From positions 124,001-188,000 of the forward strand of contig JAEUKH010000023.1 in NCBI GenBank assembly GCA_016792845.1: a stretch of 64,000 nt of DNA, in the 5' to 3' direction. Made by a program: the position numbers and the translations under genes. Of this stretch, positions 44,738 through 53,781 are shown one piece after another (within the stretch, counting starts at the first letter, position 1; each line of letters begins with the position of its first letter). The notes beneath the pieces were generated by a model. The model did no database searches. It was not told the DNA's origin and saw only the letters and a list, made by a program, of their open reading frames with translations. Source of the stretch: Myxococcales bacterium (GTDB lineage Bacteria; Myxococcota_A; Polyangia; Polyangiales; Ga0077539).

Positions 44738-45293
44738 ATGAAGCGCGATCTCTTCGGGGTTTTGGGTGCGGCCGCGGCGACGCTGTGCATGGCGTGTGGC
44801 AGCTCGTTCGTCAACCGCGGTCTTCACGACCAGTCTCGGTGGTTACAAGCGCAGGTCGAGACCGAGGCCAGCCCGGCGGGGCGGGGCAGCGAGTCGCTGA
44901 CCTACAACGCGCTTCGAGGTTCAGGTCTCATCGGCCAACGACCACGGGGCGGCGCACGACGCCGCGCTTCGGAGCGCGCTCCCCGCGCTGAGCTTGTACG
45001 CGCGGGTGCAGGGCCAGCGGGTCGAGGTGGGGCGCTCAGAGAACGCGCAGGTGTTGAGCCTGAGCTACCCCTTGCGCCTCAACCGCGGCGACACCGTTGA
45101 GCTGCGGCTCACCGATCGGCACAACAATTATTATCGGGTTCAATACGGCGCGCGAGACGTCAACGATTGGGCGCGAGAGTCGGTCGACGAGGCCCCGTTG
45201 GCGCAGTTTTCATTCGTCTTTGAGGGCTCGGGGCGGTACTTCTTCCATCAAGGGTATGCGATCTTCTTTGTAGACTTTCGACCCCTGCGGTGA
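44738..45293 (+). pseudogene. Frameshifted lipoprotein gene of unknown function
   Basis: Frame one starts at ATG 44738 with a lipoprotein signal (MKRDLFGVLGAAAATLCMACGS, Cys20) and runs to about 44908 in a sensible form (ESLTYN). From 44910 a different frame gives well-behaved protein (RFEVQVSSANDHGAAHDAAL, then VQGQRVEVGRSENAQVLSLSYPLRL and VEFxxF-like end FFVDFRPLR). The switch is consistent with one extra base near 44909. The combined protein would be about 185 residues with a beta-rich domain. It is either a recent mutation or a sequencing error. The downstream part begins abruptly and lacks a start of its own. Confidence 0.7.
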
Positions 45294-45300
45294 GGGGCGC

Positions 45301-47205
45301 TCAGAGGTCGAACTGCATGCCTACTTCGATGACCTGCTCGGCGGGCACGTTGAAGTAGAGCGCGGCGTTGCGGGCGTTGCGCGTGAGGAAGGCGAAGAGG
45401 CCTTCGCGGGCAGCGTCCATCTTGCCGCGGTCGCCCGCGAGGAAGGTCTCTCGCCCGAGGAAGAACGTGGTCGCGTCGAGCCTGAGGGGGAGGTTGTGCT
45501 CGGCCGCGGCGCGCCGCAAGACGGCCACCACGTCGGGGCTCTCGGTGAAGCCGTAGCGCGCCTTGACGCGGTAAAACCCGGCGGGCAGGGCCGTGACCTC
45601 GATCTGCTCGCCGGCGGGCACCGTCGGCTGGTGCTCGATGGCCACGGTGAGCAAAATCACCGTCTCGTGGAGCGACCGCATGCGCCGCACCACATGGACG
45701 AGCACCGGCGGGGTGCCCTCGGCCGACGCGGCCATGAAGACCCCGGCCCCGGGCACGCGGTGAGGCACCGTCGGCACGACCTCTTGGGTGAAGCGGTCGA
45801 GCCCCGTCTGCTTTGCCGCGTAGTGCTCACTCAACAAAGAACGGCCCTGGCGCCACACCAGCATGATCGTGAAGAACACGAGCCCGACCGCCACGGGGAG
45901 GTAGCCGCCGTCAAAGAACTTCAACAGGTTGGCGCCCAGAAACGCGAGGTCGAAGCTCAAGAACAGCAGCAAGGGGCCGAGGGCGCGGGCGCGGCTCCAG
46001 CCCCAGGTGTCGCGGCAGACGCGGTAGAACACCACGCTGGTGATGGCCATGGTGCCGCTGACGGCGAGGCCGAAGGCCGCCGCGAGCTTCGTCGAGTGAC
46101 GAAACACCAACACCAAAACGATGCACGCGATGGCGAGCACCGTATTGATGAGCGGGACGTAAATCTGCCCCTCGGTGTCGTGGGAGGTGTGGCGCACCTC
46201 GACCCGGGGGAAGAACCCTAGCTGGACGGCCTGGTGGGTGAGCGAGAACACGCCCGAGATCAAGGCCTGCGAGGCGATGACCGTGGCCGGGGCCGCCAGG
46301 GCGACCAAGGCGAAGGTCGCCCAACCTTGCGGTACCATTGAGAAAAATGGCTGTGACGCGGCCTCCGGGTGGCTCAAGACGTGGGCCCCCTGGCCGAGAT
46401 AACAGAGCACCAGCGCGGGGAAGATGAGCCCGAGCCACGCCAGACGGATCGGCCGCCGACCGAAGTGACCCATGTCTGCGTAGAGCGCCTCGCCGCCGGT
46501 GACGGCCAGCACCACCGAGCCGAGGAGGCGAAAGCCGTGGAGCCCGTGCTCTCGAAAGAACGTCACCCCGTACACGGGTGAAAACGCCTTTAGGATCGCA
46601 GGGTTTTGTACAACATGGCTCGCGCCGAGGGCGGCCAGGGTCACGAACCACAAGACCATCACAGGCCCGAAGAAGCGGCCGATGCCCGCGGTGCCGAAGC
46701 GCTGGACCGAGAAGAGGATCGCCAAGATCACGCAGGTCGCGGGCACGATCACCGGGTCGAGCCGGTGGGTCGCGACGCCGAGGCCCTCCATCGCGGAGAG
46801 CACGCTGATCGCGGGCGTGATGATGCCGTCGCCGAAGAGGAGCGCCGCGCCCACGATCACCGCGATGGCGACCCAGCCGACGCGGCCTCCGGTGGCGCTG
46901 CGGAGCCGCGGCGGGCAGAGGGCCAGGAGCGCGAAGATGCCGCCCTCGCCTCGGTTGTCGGCGCGCATGACGAAGGCGAGGTACTTCACCGTGACCACCA
47001 GGGTGAGCGACCAGATGATCAGCGAGACGAGCCCCAAGAGGTTGCCCTCGGTGGCCGCCACCCCGTGCTGGGCGTGGAGGCACTCTTGGAGCGTGTAGAG
47101 CGGTGACGTGCCGATGTCGCCGTAGACAATGCCGATGGCGCCGAGAACGAGCGCAGAGAGCTTGCCCTGATGGTGGGCGTCGGAGCCCGCGGCGGGAGGG
47201 TGCAT
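45301..47205 (-). CDS. kup: Low-affinity potassium transporter Kup
   Basis: A 634-residue K+/H+ symporter of the KUP/HAK/KT family. Family features are GAIGIVYGDIGTSPLYTLQE at the N-terminus, ADNRGEGGIFALLAL, GALLFGDGIITPAISVLSAMEGL, VTGGEALYADMGHFGRRPIR, and about twelve hydrophobic segments. A cytoplasmic C-terminal domain is present (FYRVKARYGFTESPDVVAVL, TTFFLGRET). Length agrees with the family. It is a single gene 8 bp from the convergent frameshifted lipoprotein gene, and 73 bp downstream of the dehydrogenase-like gene. Confidence 0.95.
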   Translation of the reverse strand: MHPPAAGSDAHHQGKLSALVLGAIGIVYGDIGTSPLYTLQECLHAQHGVAATEGNLLGLVSLIIWSLTLVVTVKYLAFVMRADNRGEGGIFALLALCPPRLRSATGGRVGWVAIAVIVGAALLFGDGIITPAISVLSAMEGLGVATHRLDPVIVPATCVILAILFSVQRFGTAGIGRFFGPVMVLWFVTLAALGASHVVQNPAILKAFSPVYGVTFFREHGLHGFRLLGSVVLAVTGGEALYADMGHFGRRPIRLAWLGLIFPALVLCYLGQGAHVLSHPEAASQPFFSMVPQGWATFALVALAAPATVIASQALISGVFSLTHQAVQLGFFPRVEVRHTSHDTEGQIYVPLINTVLAIACIVLVLVFRHSTKLAAAFGLAVSGTMAITSVVFYRVCRDTWGWSRARALGPLLLFLSFDLAFLGANLLKFFDGGYLPVAVGLVFFTIMLVWRQGRSLLSEHYAAKQTGLDRFTQEVVPTVPHRVPGAGVFMAASAEGTPPVLVHVVRRMRSLHETVILLTVAIEHQPTVPAGEQIEVTALPAGFYRVKARYGFTESPDVVAVLRRAAAEHNLPLRLDATTFFLGRETFLAGDRGKMDAAREGLFAFLTRNARNAALYFNVPAEQVIEVGMQFDL

Positions 47206-47278
47206 GATGCCCGCGACGCTACGCGCGGGCTCGTGGGGGCGTCTACGCTCCGCGGCGTGCGCGCCTCGGTTTGCGGGG

Positions 47279-48199
47279 CTACGGAGCCGCGGCGAGCCAC
47301 CCGAGGGCCGCGGCGTCGCGCGCGGTGCGGGCCTTGTCGGCCACGCGCAAGAGCCCGAGGTCGCGCCGCAGCCGCGCGCCGGGCTCGCCTTCGACGCCGT
47401 GAAAGAGGGCTTCGAGGGCCTCGCGGGTGCGCGGCCAGAGCGCGGCCATGACGACGTGAACGCCGCGGTCGTTTGGGTCTTCGCGGCCGAGGGCGGTGAG
47501 CGTCGCGAGGCACTCTGCGAGCCGGGCCCGGGCCCGCCCCTCGGGGTCGCGGCCGTTGAGACAGCGGAACGCGAGCCCCAACGCGGCGGCCCAGACGTGC
47601 AGGTCTTCGAGGGTGCGGAAGGGCTTCAAGACCTCGGTGTACGCGTCACCGGCGCGGAGCTGGTGGGCGCTCACCCGCACGGCCTCGAAGCGCGCGCCGC
47701 AGTGCGGCAGCTCGGGCACCATCGGGAGCGCCAGGGCTTCGGTGAGGGTGACCCCGGGCGTGTCGCGGTCGAGCACCGCGGCCTTGAGCGCGGGGCGCCC
47801 GTCGCGGGTGCCGACGGTGGCAATCACCAGCAGCGTCGCGGCCAGCGGGCCGCCCGAGATGAAGCGCTTCTCGCCGTCGAGGCGCCAGTGATCGCCGCAG
47901 TCGACGAGGGTGGACTCGATGGCGCGGGGGTGGGCGCCGCGGGCCTCGCTCGCGCAGAGGGCGGCGAAGCCTCGGGCGGTGAGAGACGGGTCGAGGCGAC
48001 CGAGGGCGGCCTCGTAGCCTCCGGCGAACGCGAACGCGAGGCGGTCGGCGTGGGCGCCCGCGAGAAAGGCCCGCGCGACGCTCTCAGCGCCCTCTGGCCA
48101 GCGGGGCTCGGCGTCGCGCCACCACGCGTCGAGGTCGTGCGGGTGGGGTGCGAGGGGGCCGAGGGCCCGTGCCGACGAGAGCAGCGCCGAGAGCGACAT
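47279..48199 (-). CDS. Acyl-CoA dehydrogenase-like protein, shortened
   Basis: A 306-residue protein. The middle (about 110-175) has the dehydrogenase beta-domain signature: WRLDGEKRFISGGPLAATLLVIATVG and LKAAVLDRDTPGV. Family members have about 380 residues. This one is short in its C-terminal helical domain and lacks both the catalytic YEGT/S motif and the GG-x-G flavin segment. It may be an accessory or non-catalytic member. ATG 48199 is chosen because the frame upstream is shadow of the amidohydrolase gene. It lies 50 bp after that gene, in the same direction. Confidence 0.65.
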   Translation of the reverse strand: MSLSALLSSARALGPLAPHPHDLDAWWRDAEPRWPEGAESVARAFLAGAHADRLAFAFAGGYEAALGRLDPSLTARGFAALCASEARGAHPRAIESTLVDCGDHWRLDGEKRFISGGPLAATLLVIATVGTRDGRPALKAAVLDRDTPGVTLTEALALPMVPELPHCGARFEAVRVSAHQLRAGDAYTEVLKPFRTLEDLHVWAAALGLAFRCLNGRDPEGRARARLAECLATLTALGREDPNDRGVHVVMAALWPRTREALEALFHGVEGEPGARLRRDLGLLRVADKARTARDAAALGWLAAAP

Positions 48200-48249
48200 T
48201 GGGGGCTCCGAGGGTGCCACGCTTTGCGCGCCGCGGGGTGGGCGTTGCG

Positions 48250-49614
48250 CTAGCCTTCGATCGAGAGGCCCGCGCGACGACAGAGGCTCCGGGCCTCGTG
48301 CCGGGCGCGGTCGAGCACCGCGTCTTCGTCGAGGCTCAAGAGGCGGCCGTCGCGAACCACGAGGCGACCGCCGACCAAGACGTGACGCACGTCGCGCGAT
48401 TGGGTGGCGTAGACCAGCCGCGCCACGGTCGAGCCGCCGGGCTCTTGATGAACCCCGCCGAGCGAGACGACCTGAATGTCGGCCTTCTTGCCGAGGGCCA
48501 ACGAGCCCACCTGGTCGTCGATGCCGAGGCACCGGGCGCCGTCGAGGGTCGCAAGTTTGAGCACCTCTGGCGCTGGCAGGTCGGTGGTGCGGTCGAGCCG
48601 TTTGGCCAAGAGGGCGGCGTGACGCATCTCGACCCAGCCGTCGAGGTTGTTGTTGCAGGGGGCGCCGTCGGCCCCGAGGCCCATCACGATGCCGGCGCGC
48701 TGCATTTTGACGACCTTGGCGACTCCTGAGCCGAGCTTCATGTTGGCGCTCGGGCAGTGGGTGACCCGGGTCTTGCTGCGGGCCATCGCGCGGCGCTGCG
48801 CGGGGGTGAGCTGGACCCCGTGCGCGATGACCACGTCGGGGCCGACGAAGCCCCACTTTTCGAGCTGCTCGACGTCGTCGCAGCCGTACACGGCGTTGAC
48901 CGCGGCGCGCTCGCCCGGGTGCTCTGCGGCGTGGGTGTGGAGGCGGCAGCCGCGCGCCCGTGCGCGGGTGAGGGCGCCGCGAAAGAGGGCCTCGGTGCAC
49001 GAGAGGATGAAGCGCGGCGCGTAGGCGTACCCGAGGCGGCCGTCGTCGGCGTTGTGCCAGCGGTCTGCGAGGCGATCGCTCTCGGCGAGGGCCTCGTCGG
49101 TGGTCTCGCGGAGGCCGTCGGGCACGTCGAGCCCAGCGTCCATCAGGGTTTTGCCTGAGAAGGCGCGCATGCCGCTGTCGTAGAGCGCCTCGAAGACCGC
49201 GTCGTGGTGGTGCACCGTGCCCATGTCGAGGAGCGTCGTGGTGCCGCCCTTGAGCAGCTCTGCGAGGCCGAGGTCGGCGCTCGCGCGGAGGCTCTGCGGG
49301 TCGTGGGCGGCTTCGAGCGGCCAGATTCGCTCTTTGAGCCAGGTCAAGAGCGGCAGGTCGTCGGCCATGCCCCGAAAGAGCACCTGGCAGAGATGAACGT
49401 GGGTCTGCACGAAGCCCGGCAAGACGGCGCACCCGCGGGCTTCGAGCACCCGCATCGGCGGCGCCCCGGCCTCACGCATGGCCCGGGCCACGGTCGGCGA
49501 CGGGCCCATCGCCGCGATGCGGCCGTCTCGGACCCAAAGGTCACCCGCGAAGGCCCGCCCCGGGTCATCTGCCTCGACCGGTACCAGCGTGCCATTTCGA
49601 ATCAAGAGATCCAT
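48250..49614 (-). CDS. Amidohydrolase, TRZ/ATZ (guanine/SAH deaminase-like) family
   Basis: A 454-residue metal-dependent hydrolase. The N-terminal composite beta domain (LIRNGTLVPVEADD) is followed by the metal motif PGFVQTHVHLCQVLFRG (HxH), then HTHAAEHPGE, VIAHGVQLTP, and the Asp in MGLGADGAPCNNNLDGW. Likely substrates are amino-purines, S-adenosylhomocysteine or a related ring compound, which it would deaminate. ATG 49614 is chosen (MDLLIRNGTLV) because it begins the typical N-terminal strand. The dehydrogenase-like gene follows by 50 bp. Confidence 0.9.
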   Translation of the reverse strand: MDLLIRNGTLVPVEADDPGRAFAGDLWVRDGRIAAMGPSPTVARAMREAGAPPMRVLEARGCAVLPGFVQTHVHLCQVLFRGMADDLPLLTWLKERIWPLEAAHDPQSLRASADLGLAELLKGGTTTLLDMGTVHHHDAVFEALYDSGMRAFSGKTLMDAGLDVPDGLRETTDEALAESDRLADRWHNADDGRLGYAYAPRFILSCTEALFRGALTRARARGCRLHTHAAEHPGERAAVNAVYGCDDVEQLEKWGFVGPDVVIAHGVQLTPAQRRAMARSKTRVTHCPSANMKLGSGVAKVVKMQRAGIVMGLGADGAPCNNNLDGWVEMRHAALLAKRLDRTTDLPAPEVLKLATLDGARCLGIDDQVGSLALGKKADIQVVSLGGVHQEPGGSTVARLVYATQSRDVRHVLVGGRLVVRDGRLLSLDEDAVLDRARHEARSLCRRAGLSIEG

Positions 49615-49685
49615 CGTTACGCGGCGGCGATGTTGCGCTGACGCCACTTTGCCCGCAACGCGATTGTGTGCGACAGCACTGCTCC

Positions 49686-51386
49686 ATGAAATCAACGCGT
49701 TGGCTCGGGGTCACCATGTTCGGCGTCATGGCGGCCTGCGGCCCTCGGGCCCGCGGCGGCTCAAGCGGCGGCACCGACGCGGGCGCCGAGACCGACCTCG
49801 GGGTGATGCGAGACGCTTCACCCGTCGACACAGGCAACGCGGTCGACACAGGCAACGCGGTCGACACAGGCAACGCGGTCGACACGGGCAACGCCGTCGA
49901 CACGGGCAACGCCGTCGACACGGGCAACGCCGTCGATACGGGCAACGCCGTCGACACGGGCAACGCGGTCGATGCTGGGCCGGGCGGCTGTGTGGGCACC
50001 GTGTGCCCTGAGTCGACCTGCGCAGAGGCTGAGGCGAGCCGCTCGAACGCGGGGTGTGTGTTCGCGCCGACGATGACGCCGAACAGTCAGCTTGCGTCAC
50101 GCTTTCCGTTCGCGGTGATGGTGGTCAACCCGCAGAATCGTGCGGTTCGGGTGGCGGTGACGGGGGGGATGTTGCCGGGCGAGCAGGCGGTGACCTTGGC
50201 GCCGCAGAGCACCCAGACGCTCGCGCTGCCGTGGGTGCCCGAGCTGGTTCAGTATGACCCGAATTACATGGGCTGCACCCCGGGGGGGGCGTGCGGCACG
50301 CCTAGCGGGGTCGCGGCCTCGGCGCTGCGTCGCGGCGGCGCGTACTTGCTTCGGAGCGAGCTCCCGGTGGTGGTGACGCAGTTCAACCCCTTGCAAGCGC
50401 AAGCGCCGACGGGGCATCGGAGCTTCACCAGCGACGCGTCGCTTCTCTTGCCCGAGCACGCCTGGGGCACGCGGTACATGGTGCTGACGTGGCCCAACTG
50501 GCAGCCTTCGCCCTCGTTTGCGACGGGGGGCTTCTTTTCGGTGGTGGCCTCGCGCCCGGGCATGACCAGCGTGACGGTGCGCCCCACGACGGCGATCGTG
50601 GCGAGCCGCGGCGTGAGCGCCATCGCGGCCAACGCGACGGCGACATATCAGCTCGGCCAGGGCGACGTGCTCCAGATCGTGAGCGCGGGGGCGGGCGATT
50701 TGAGCGGCTCGACGGTCGAGGCCTCGCAGCCCGTGGCGGTCTTCGCCGGGCACGATTGCACGCAGGTGCCGAACATGGTGCCCGCGTGTGACCATCTTGA
50801 GGAGCAGCTTCCGCCGGTGAGCGCGTGGGGGCGCGAGTTCGTGTTCGGCCCCTTCCGCGAGCGTTCGCCGAACAACGCGTATGTGCGGGTGCTCGCGTCG
50901 GAGGCGACGACGCTGAGGGTCGTGCGCAGCGACGCGACCCAAGAGATTTCGCTCAGCGCGGGGCAGACGCACAATCTCCAGACCGGCGCCGTTCAACGGC
51001 TCGTGGCGAGCCGCCCGGTGCTGGTGGCGGCGTACATGAGCGGGCCGGGCAGCGACTCGATGGCGCCGGGTGACCCCTCGATGGTGCTCATCGCACCGCT
51101 CGAACAAGGCCGCGGCGCGTACAATTTCGTCGTGCCCGAGACCTACGACACGAACTACCTCTCGGTGACGCTCCCGATGGGGGCAGACCTCGTCGTCGAC
51201 GGGCAGTCGTCGAGCGCCGCGCGCGAGAGCAGCGGCTCGGTGAGCGTGCTGGCGGCCCCCATCGCGCCGGGGTTGCATCGCATCCAGACGCGAAACGGTG
51301 AGGGCTTCGGTGCGGTGCTCTACGGGGTCGCGCAGTACACCTCGTACGCCTTCCCCGTGGGCATGGGGCTGCGCGCGCTGCCCTGA
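49686..51386 (+). CDS. IgGFc-binding-like lipoprotein with VDTGNA repeats
   Basis: A 566-residue lipoprotein (MKSTRWLGVTMFGVMAAC, Cys18). Residues about 47-94 are eight exact VDTGNA repeats. The rest forms a beta-sandwich domain of the IgGFc-binding N-terminal type. Its signature strings are FAVMVVNPQNRAVRVAVTG, PWVPELVQYD, FTSDASLLLPEHAWGTRYMVLTWPNW, ASQPVAVFAGHDCTQVP and CDHLEEQLPPVSAWGREFV. The closing block is IAPGLHRIQTRNGEGFG. A paralogue follows 97 bp downstream. In myxobacteria such proteins are numerous. Binding to glycans or other cells is a guess. Confidence 0.8.
   Translation: MKSTRWLGVTMFGVMAACGPRARGGSSGGTDAGAETDLGVMRDASPVDTGNAVDTGNAVDTGNAVDTGNAVDTGNAVDTGNAVDTGNAVDTGNAVDAGPGGCVGTVCPESTCAEAEASRSNAGCVFAPTMTPNSQLASRFPFAVMVVNPQNRAVRVAVTGGMLPGEQAVTLAPQSTQTLALPWVPELVQYDPNYMGCTPGGACGTPSGVAASALRRGGAYLLRSELPVVVTQFNPLQAQAPTGHRSFTSDASLLLPEHAWGTRYMVLTWPNWQPSPSFATGGFFSVVASRPGMTSVTVRPTTAIVASRGVSAIAANATATYQLGQGDVLQIVSAGAGDLSGSTVEASQPVAVFAGHDCTQVPNMVPACDHLEEQLPPVSAWGREFVFGPFRERSPNNAYVRVLASEATTLRVVRSDATQEISLSAGQTHNLQTGAVQRLVASRPVLVAAYMSGPGSDSMAPGDPSMVLIAPLEQGRGAYNFVVPETYDTNYLSVTLPMGADLVVDGQSSSAARESSGSVSVLAAPIAPGLHRIQTRNGEGFGAVLYGVAQYTSYAFPVGMGLRALP
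49824..49967. repeat. Eight 18-bp repeats encoding VDTGNA
   Basis: Eight perfect hexapeptide repeats whose DNA differs at wobble positions in blocks: the first three use ACA, later ones ACG. The blocks suggest successive duplications. Copy changes would alter only linker length. Confidence 0.9.
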
Positions 51387-51483
51387 ACCGTGCCGCCGCG
51401 GCCCGCGCGGGTCGCTGGTCAGAAGAAACCCACCCCGCGCCGCGTTGCCGAACCCACCCGGCGTAGAGTAGAACCCGCCTACG

Positions 51484-53301
51484 ATGCGGCGCGCGATCTT
51501 TCTTGCGGCAGTTTGCGGGGTGTTCTCGGCGACCGGGTGTGTCGAAGAGCCCCCGTTCATTGTGGTCGACGACGCGGGCGCGGCCCGTGACACGGGCACC
51601 ACGCGCTTTGACACCGGCGGCGGCAGCGGCCTCTGTCGCCCCGGGCAGATCTACTGCAACGGCGCTGAGAGCTACCAGTGCACCGAGAGCGGCCAGGTGA
51701 TCAACCGGCAGGCGTGCACCGGCGCCGCGCTGACCTGCGTGGCAGGCATCGGGTGCCGGGTCTGCACCCCGCAGCAGAGCCGCTGCAACCCCGACATGGC
51801 GCAGCAGATTCAGACCTGCTCGAACGACGGCATGCGGTGGATCAATGGGGCCACCTGCGCGGTCGACGAGGGCCAGAGCTGCACCGGCGGGGTGTGCGCC
51901 GATCGGTGCTCGAGCAGCGCCACCGGGCGCTCGTACCTCGGGTGCGATTACTGGCCTACGATCACGGCCAACAGCCAGCTCGACTCGAACTTCGAGTTCG
52001 CCGTGGTGCTCTCGAACCCGCAGAGCTACGCCGTGCGCGCGACCATCACGGGCGGCGCCTTGCAGCAGCCGCGGGTGGTCGAGCTCACGCCCGGGTCGGT
52101 GCAGACGGTGCCCTTGCCCTGGGTCGATGAGCTGGTGGCCTTCGATCGCCGCGCGCCGGGCTGCCGCGGCCCGGGTGACCCAGGATGCGATTACGGGGTG
52201 ATGCCCGCGCGCTCGACCCTGCGGCGCAACGGCGCGTACCACGTTCATTCGAACGGCCCCATCGCGGCGTATCAGTTCAACCCGCTAAACTTCTCGCGGA
52301 GCGGCGGGTACTACAGCTTCACCAATGACGCGTCGCTGCTCTTGCCGCAAGGCGTGTTGACCAACCGTTACATCGTAAGCACCTGGCCGAATTGGAGTCC
52401 GGCGGGGTCGACGGTCACCGCGGGCGGCTTCGCGACCATCGTGGCGGTCTCGGGTGAGAGCACCATGGTGACGGTGCGCCCGACCTCGGCGGTGGCCGCG
52501 GGGGCGGGGGTGCCTGCGATCGCACGCGGCGCCACGGGGACCTTCAGCCTTCAGCCTGGCGACGCGGTGCAGCTGGTGGGTTCGGGCGCGGGCGACCTCT
52601 CAGGCACGGTGATCGAGGCGACCAACCCGATCGCGGTATTTGTGGGTCACGATTGTACGAACGTGCCGACCAATCGCCCGGCCTGCGATCACCTCGAAGA
52701 GCAGCTCTTCCCGAATGAGACCTGGGGGCGAGATTATTTCGTGTCGGGGCTCCGCGACCGCGGCACCACCCAGTCGGTGATTCGCATCATTTCGCAGGCG
52801 GCCAACAACACCCTGACCTTTGACCCGCCGAGCGTGCGCGCGCCGGCGACCCTGGGGCAGGGCCAGGTGCTCGAGTTCGCCACGAGCGATCACTTTCGCG
52901 TGCAGGGCACCCAGGCCTTCTTGGTGTCGCAGTACATGATCGGGCAAGGGCCCGCGACGCTCGGCGGCAGCGGCGCGGGCGACCCGGCCATGGTCTTCGA
53001 GGTGCCCGTTCAGCAGTACCGTACGAGCTACGATTTTCTCGTGCCGTCGACGTACCAGAGCAACTTCATCAACGTGGTCGCCCCCATGGGCACCACCCTC
53101 ACGATGGACGATCAGCCCTTCCGCGGGTCGATGTCGGTGGTCTCGGGGTATTCGATCTACACCCTGCCCATCCAGCCGGGCGCGCATCGCATCCGCGCGG
53201 GGGGCAACCAGGCCTTCGGCATCAAGGTGTACGGCATCGCGTCGTACACGTCGTACATGTATCCCGGGGGGCTCGACCTCCAACTGATCACGCCGGGCTG
53301 A
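51484..53301 (+). CDS. IgGFc-binding-like lipoprotein with extra Cys-rich module
   Basis: A 605-residue paralogue of the preceding protein. Lipobox ATGC (Cys19), a short Asp/Thr/Gly linker, then a Cys-rich module (about 50-140: CRPGQIYCNGAESYQCTESG, CVAGIGCRVCTPQQSRC) that the neighbour lacks. The main domain is the same: FEFAVVLSNPQSYAVRATITGG, FTNDASLLLPQGVLTNRYIVSTWPNW, NPIAVFVGHDCTNVP, CDHLEEQLFPNETWGRDYFV, and IQPGAHRIRAGGNQAFG. The two genes are a tandem duplication with divergent N-terminal decorations. Confidence 0.82.
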   Translation: MRRAIFLAAVCGVFSATGCVEEPPFIVVDDAGAARDTGTTRFDTGGGSGLCRPGQIYCNGAESYQCTESGQVINRQACTGAALTCVAGIGCRVCTPQQSRCNPDMAQQIQTCSNDGMRWINGATCAVDEGQSCTGGVCADRCSSSATGRSYLGCDYWPTITANSQLDSNFEFAVVLSNPQSYAVRATITGGALQQPRVVELTPGSVQTVPLPWVDELVAFDRRAPGCRGPGDPGCDYGVMPARSTLRRNGAYHVHSNGPIAAYQFNPLNFSRSGGYYSFTNDASLLLPQGVLTNRYIVSTWPNWSPAGSTVTAGGFATIVAVSGESTMVTVRPTSAVAAGAGVPAIARGATGTFSLQPGDAVQLVGSGAGDLSGTVIEATNPIAVFVGHDCTNVPTNRPACDHLEEQLFPNETWGRDYFVSGLRDRGTTQSVIRIISQAANNTLTFDPPSVRAPATLGQGQVLEFATSDHFRVQGTQAFLVSQYMIGQGPATLGGSGAGDPAMVFEVPVQQYRTSYDFLVPSTYQSNFINVVAPMGTTLTMDDQPFRGSMSVVSGYSIYTLPIQPGAHRIRAGGNQAFGIKVYGIASYTSYMYPGGLDLQLITPG

Positions 53302-53328
53302 GTCAAAGCGCGTCGGTCTGCTCGCCCC

Positions 53329-53760
53329 ATGCGCGCCAAGAGCCCGAACCGCCGAGGGAGCCCCGAAGCCATCGCCCGACGGGTGGTGGCGCGGCGCCTC
53401 AACGACCTGCTCACCCACGGAGAGGGCCCCGCAGCGGTCGAAGATGGCCGCACCGCGCGGCGCCGTCGGCGGCTCCTCGACGCCCTCGCGCGCGGCACCG
53501 AGCGGCCCGATGGCATGAAGCCGATCGAGATCCTCCAGGCCGTTGACACCCTGCTCGGGCTCGGCGAAACGGTGGCGAGCCTGAAGAAGGTCGTGACGCT
53601 TCACGCGCGCCCGGCGCTCCGACCCGAGACCGCCGCGGCCTTGGTGGCCGCGCTCGCGTCGGCCTACCAGTTTCGACTTGAAGCCTACGCATTTGTGGGG
53701 CTCCCTCCGCCTGCCGCGGCGCCGCGTCGCCCGCACCGCGGCTCGACCACCGACGCGTGA
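53329..53760 (+). CDS. Small basic hypothetical protein
   Basis: A 143-residue protein with an Arg-rich N-terminal region (RRVVARRLNDLL, GRTARRRRRLLDALARG) and a helical central part (KPIEILQAVDTLLGLGETVASLKK), then an Ala-rich helix and a Pro-rich tail. I do not recognise it. The positive charge could serve nucleic-acid or membrane contact. It lies 27 bp after the lipoprotein gene and 21 bp before the glycosyltransferase gene, all in one direction. Confidence 0.6.
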   Translation: MRAKSPNRRGSPEAIARRVVARRLNDLLTHGEGPAAVEDGRTARRRRRLLDALARGTERPDGMKPIEILQAVDTLLGLGETVASLKKVVTLHARPALRPETAAALVAALASAYQFRLEAYAFVGLPPPAAAPRRPHRGSTTDA

Positions 53761-53781
53761 CCCTTTGCTTCTAATTTCGCC

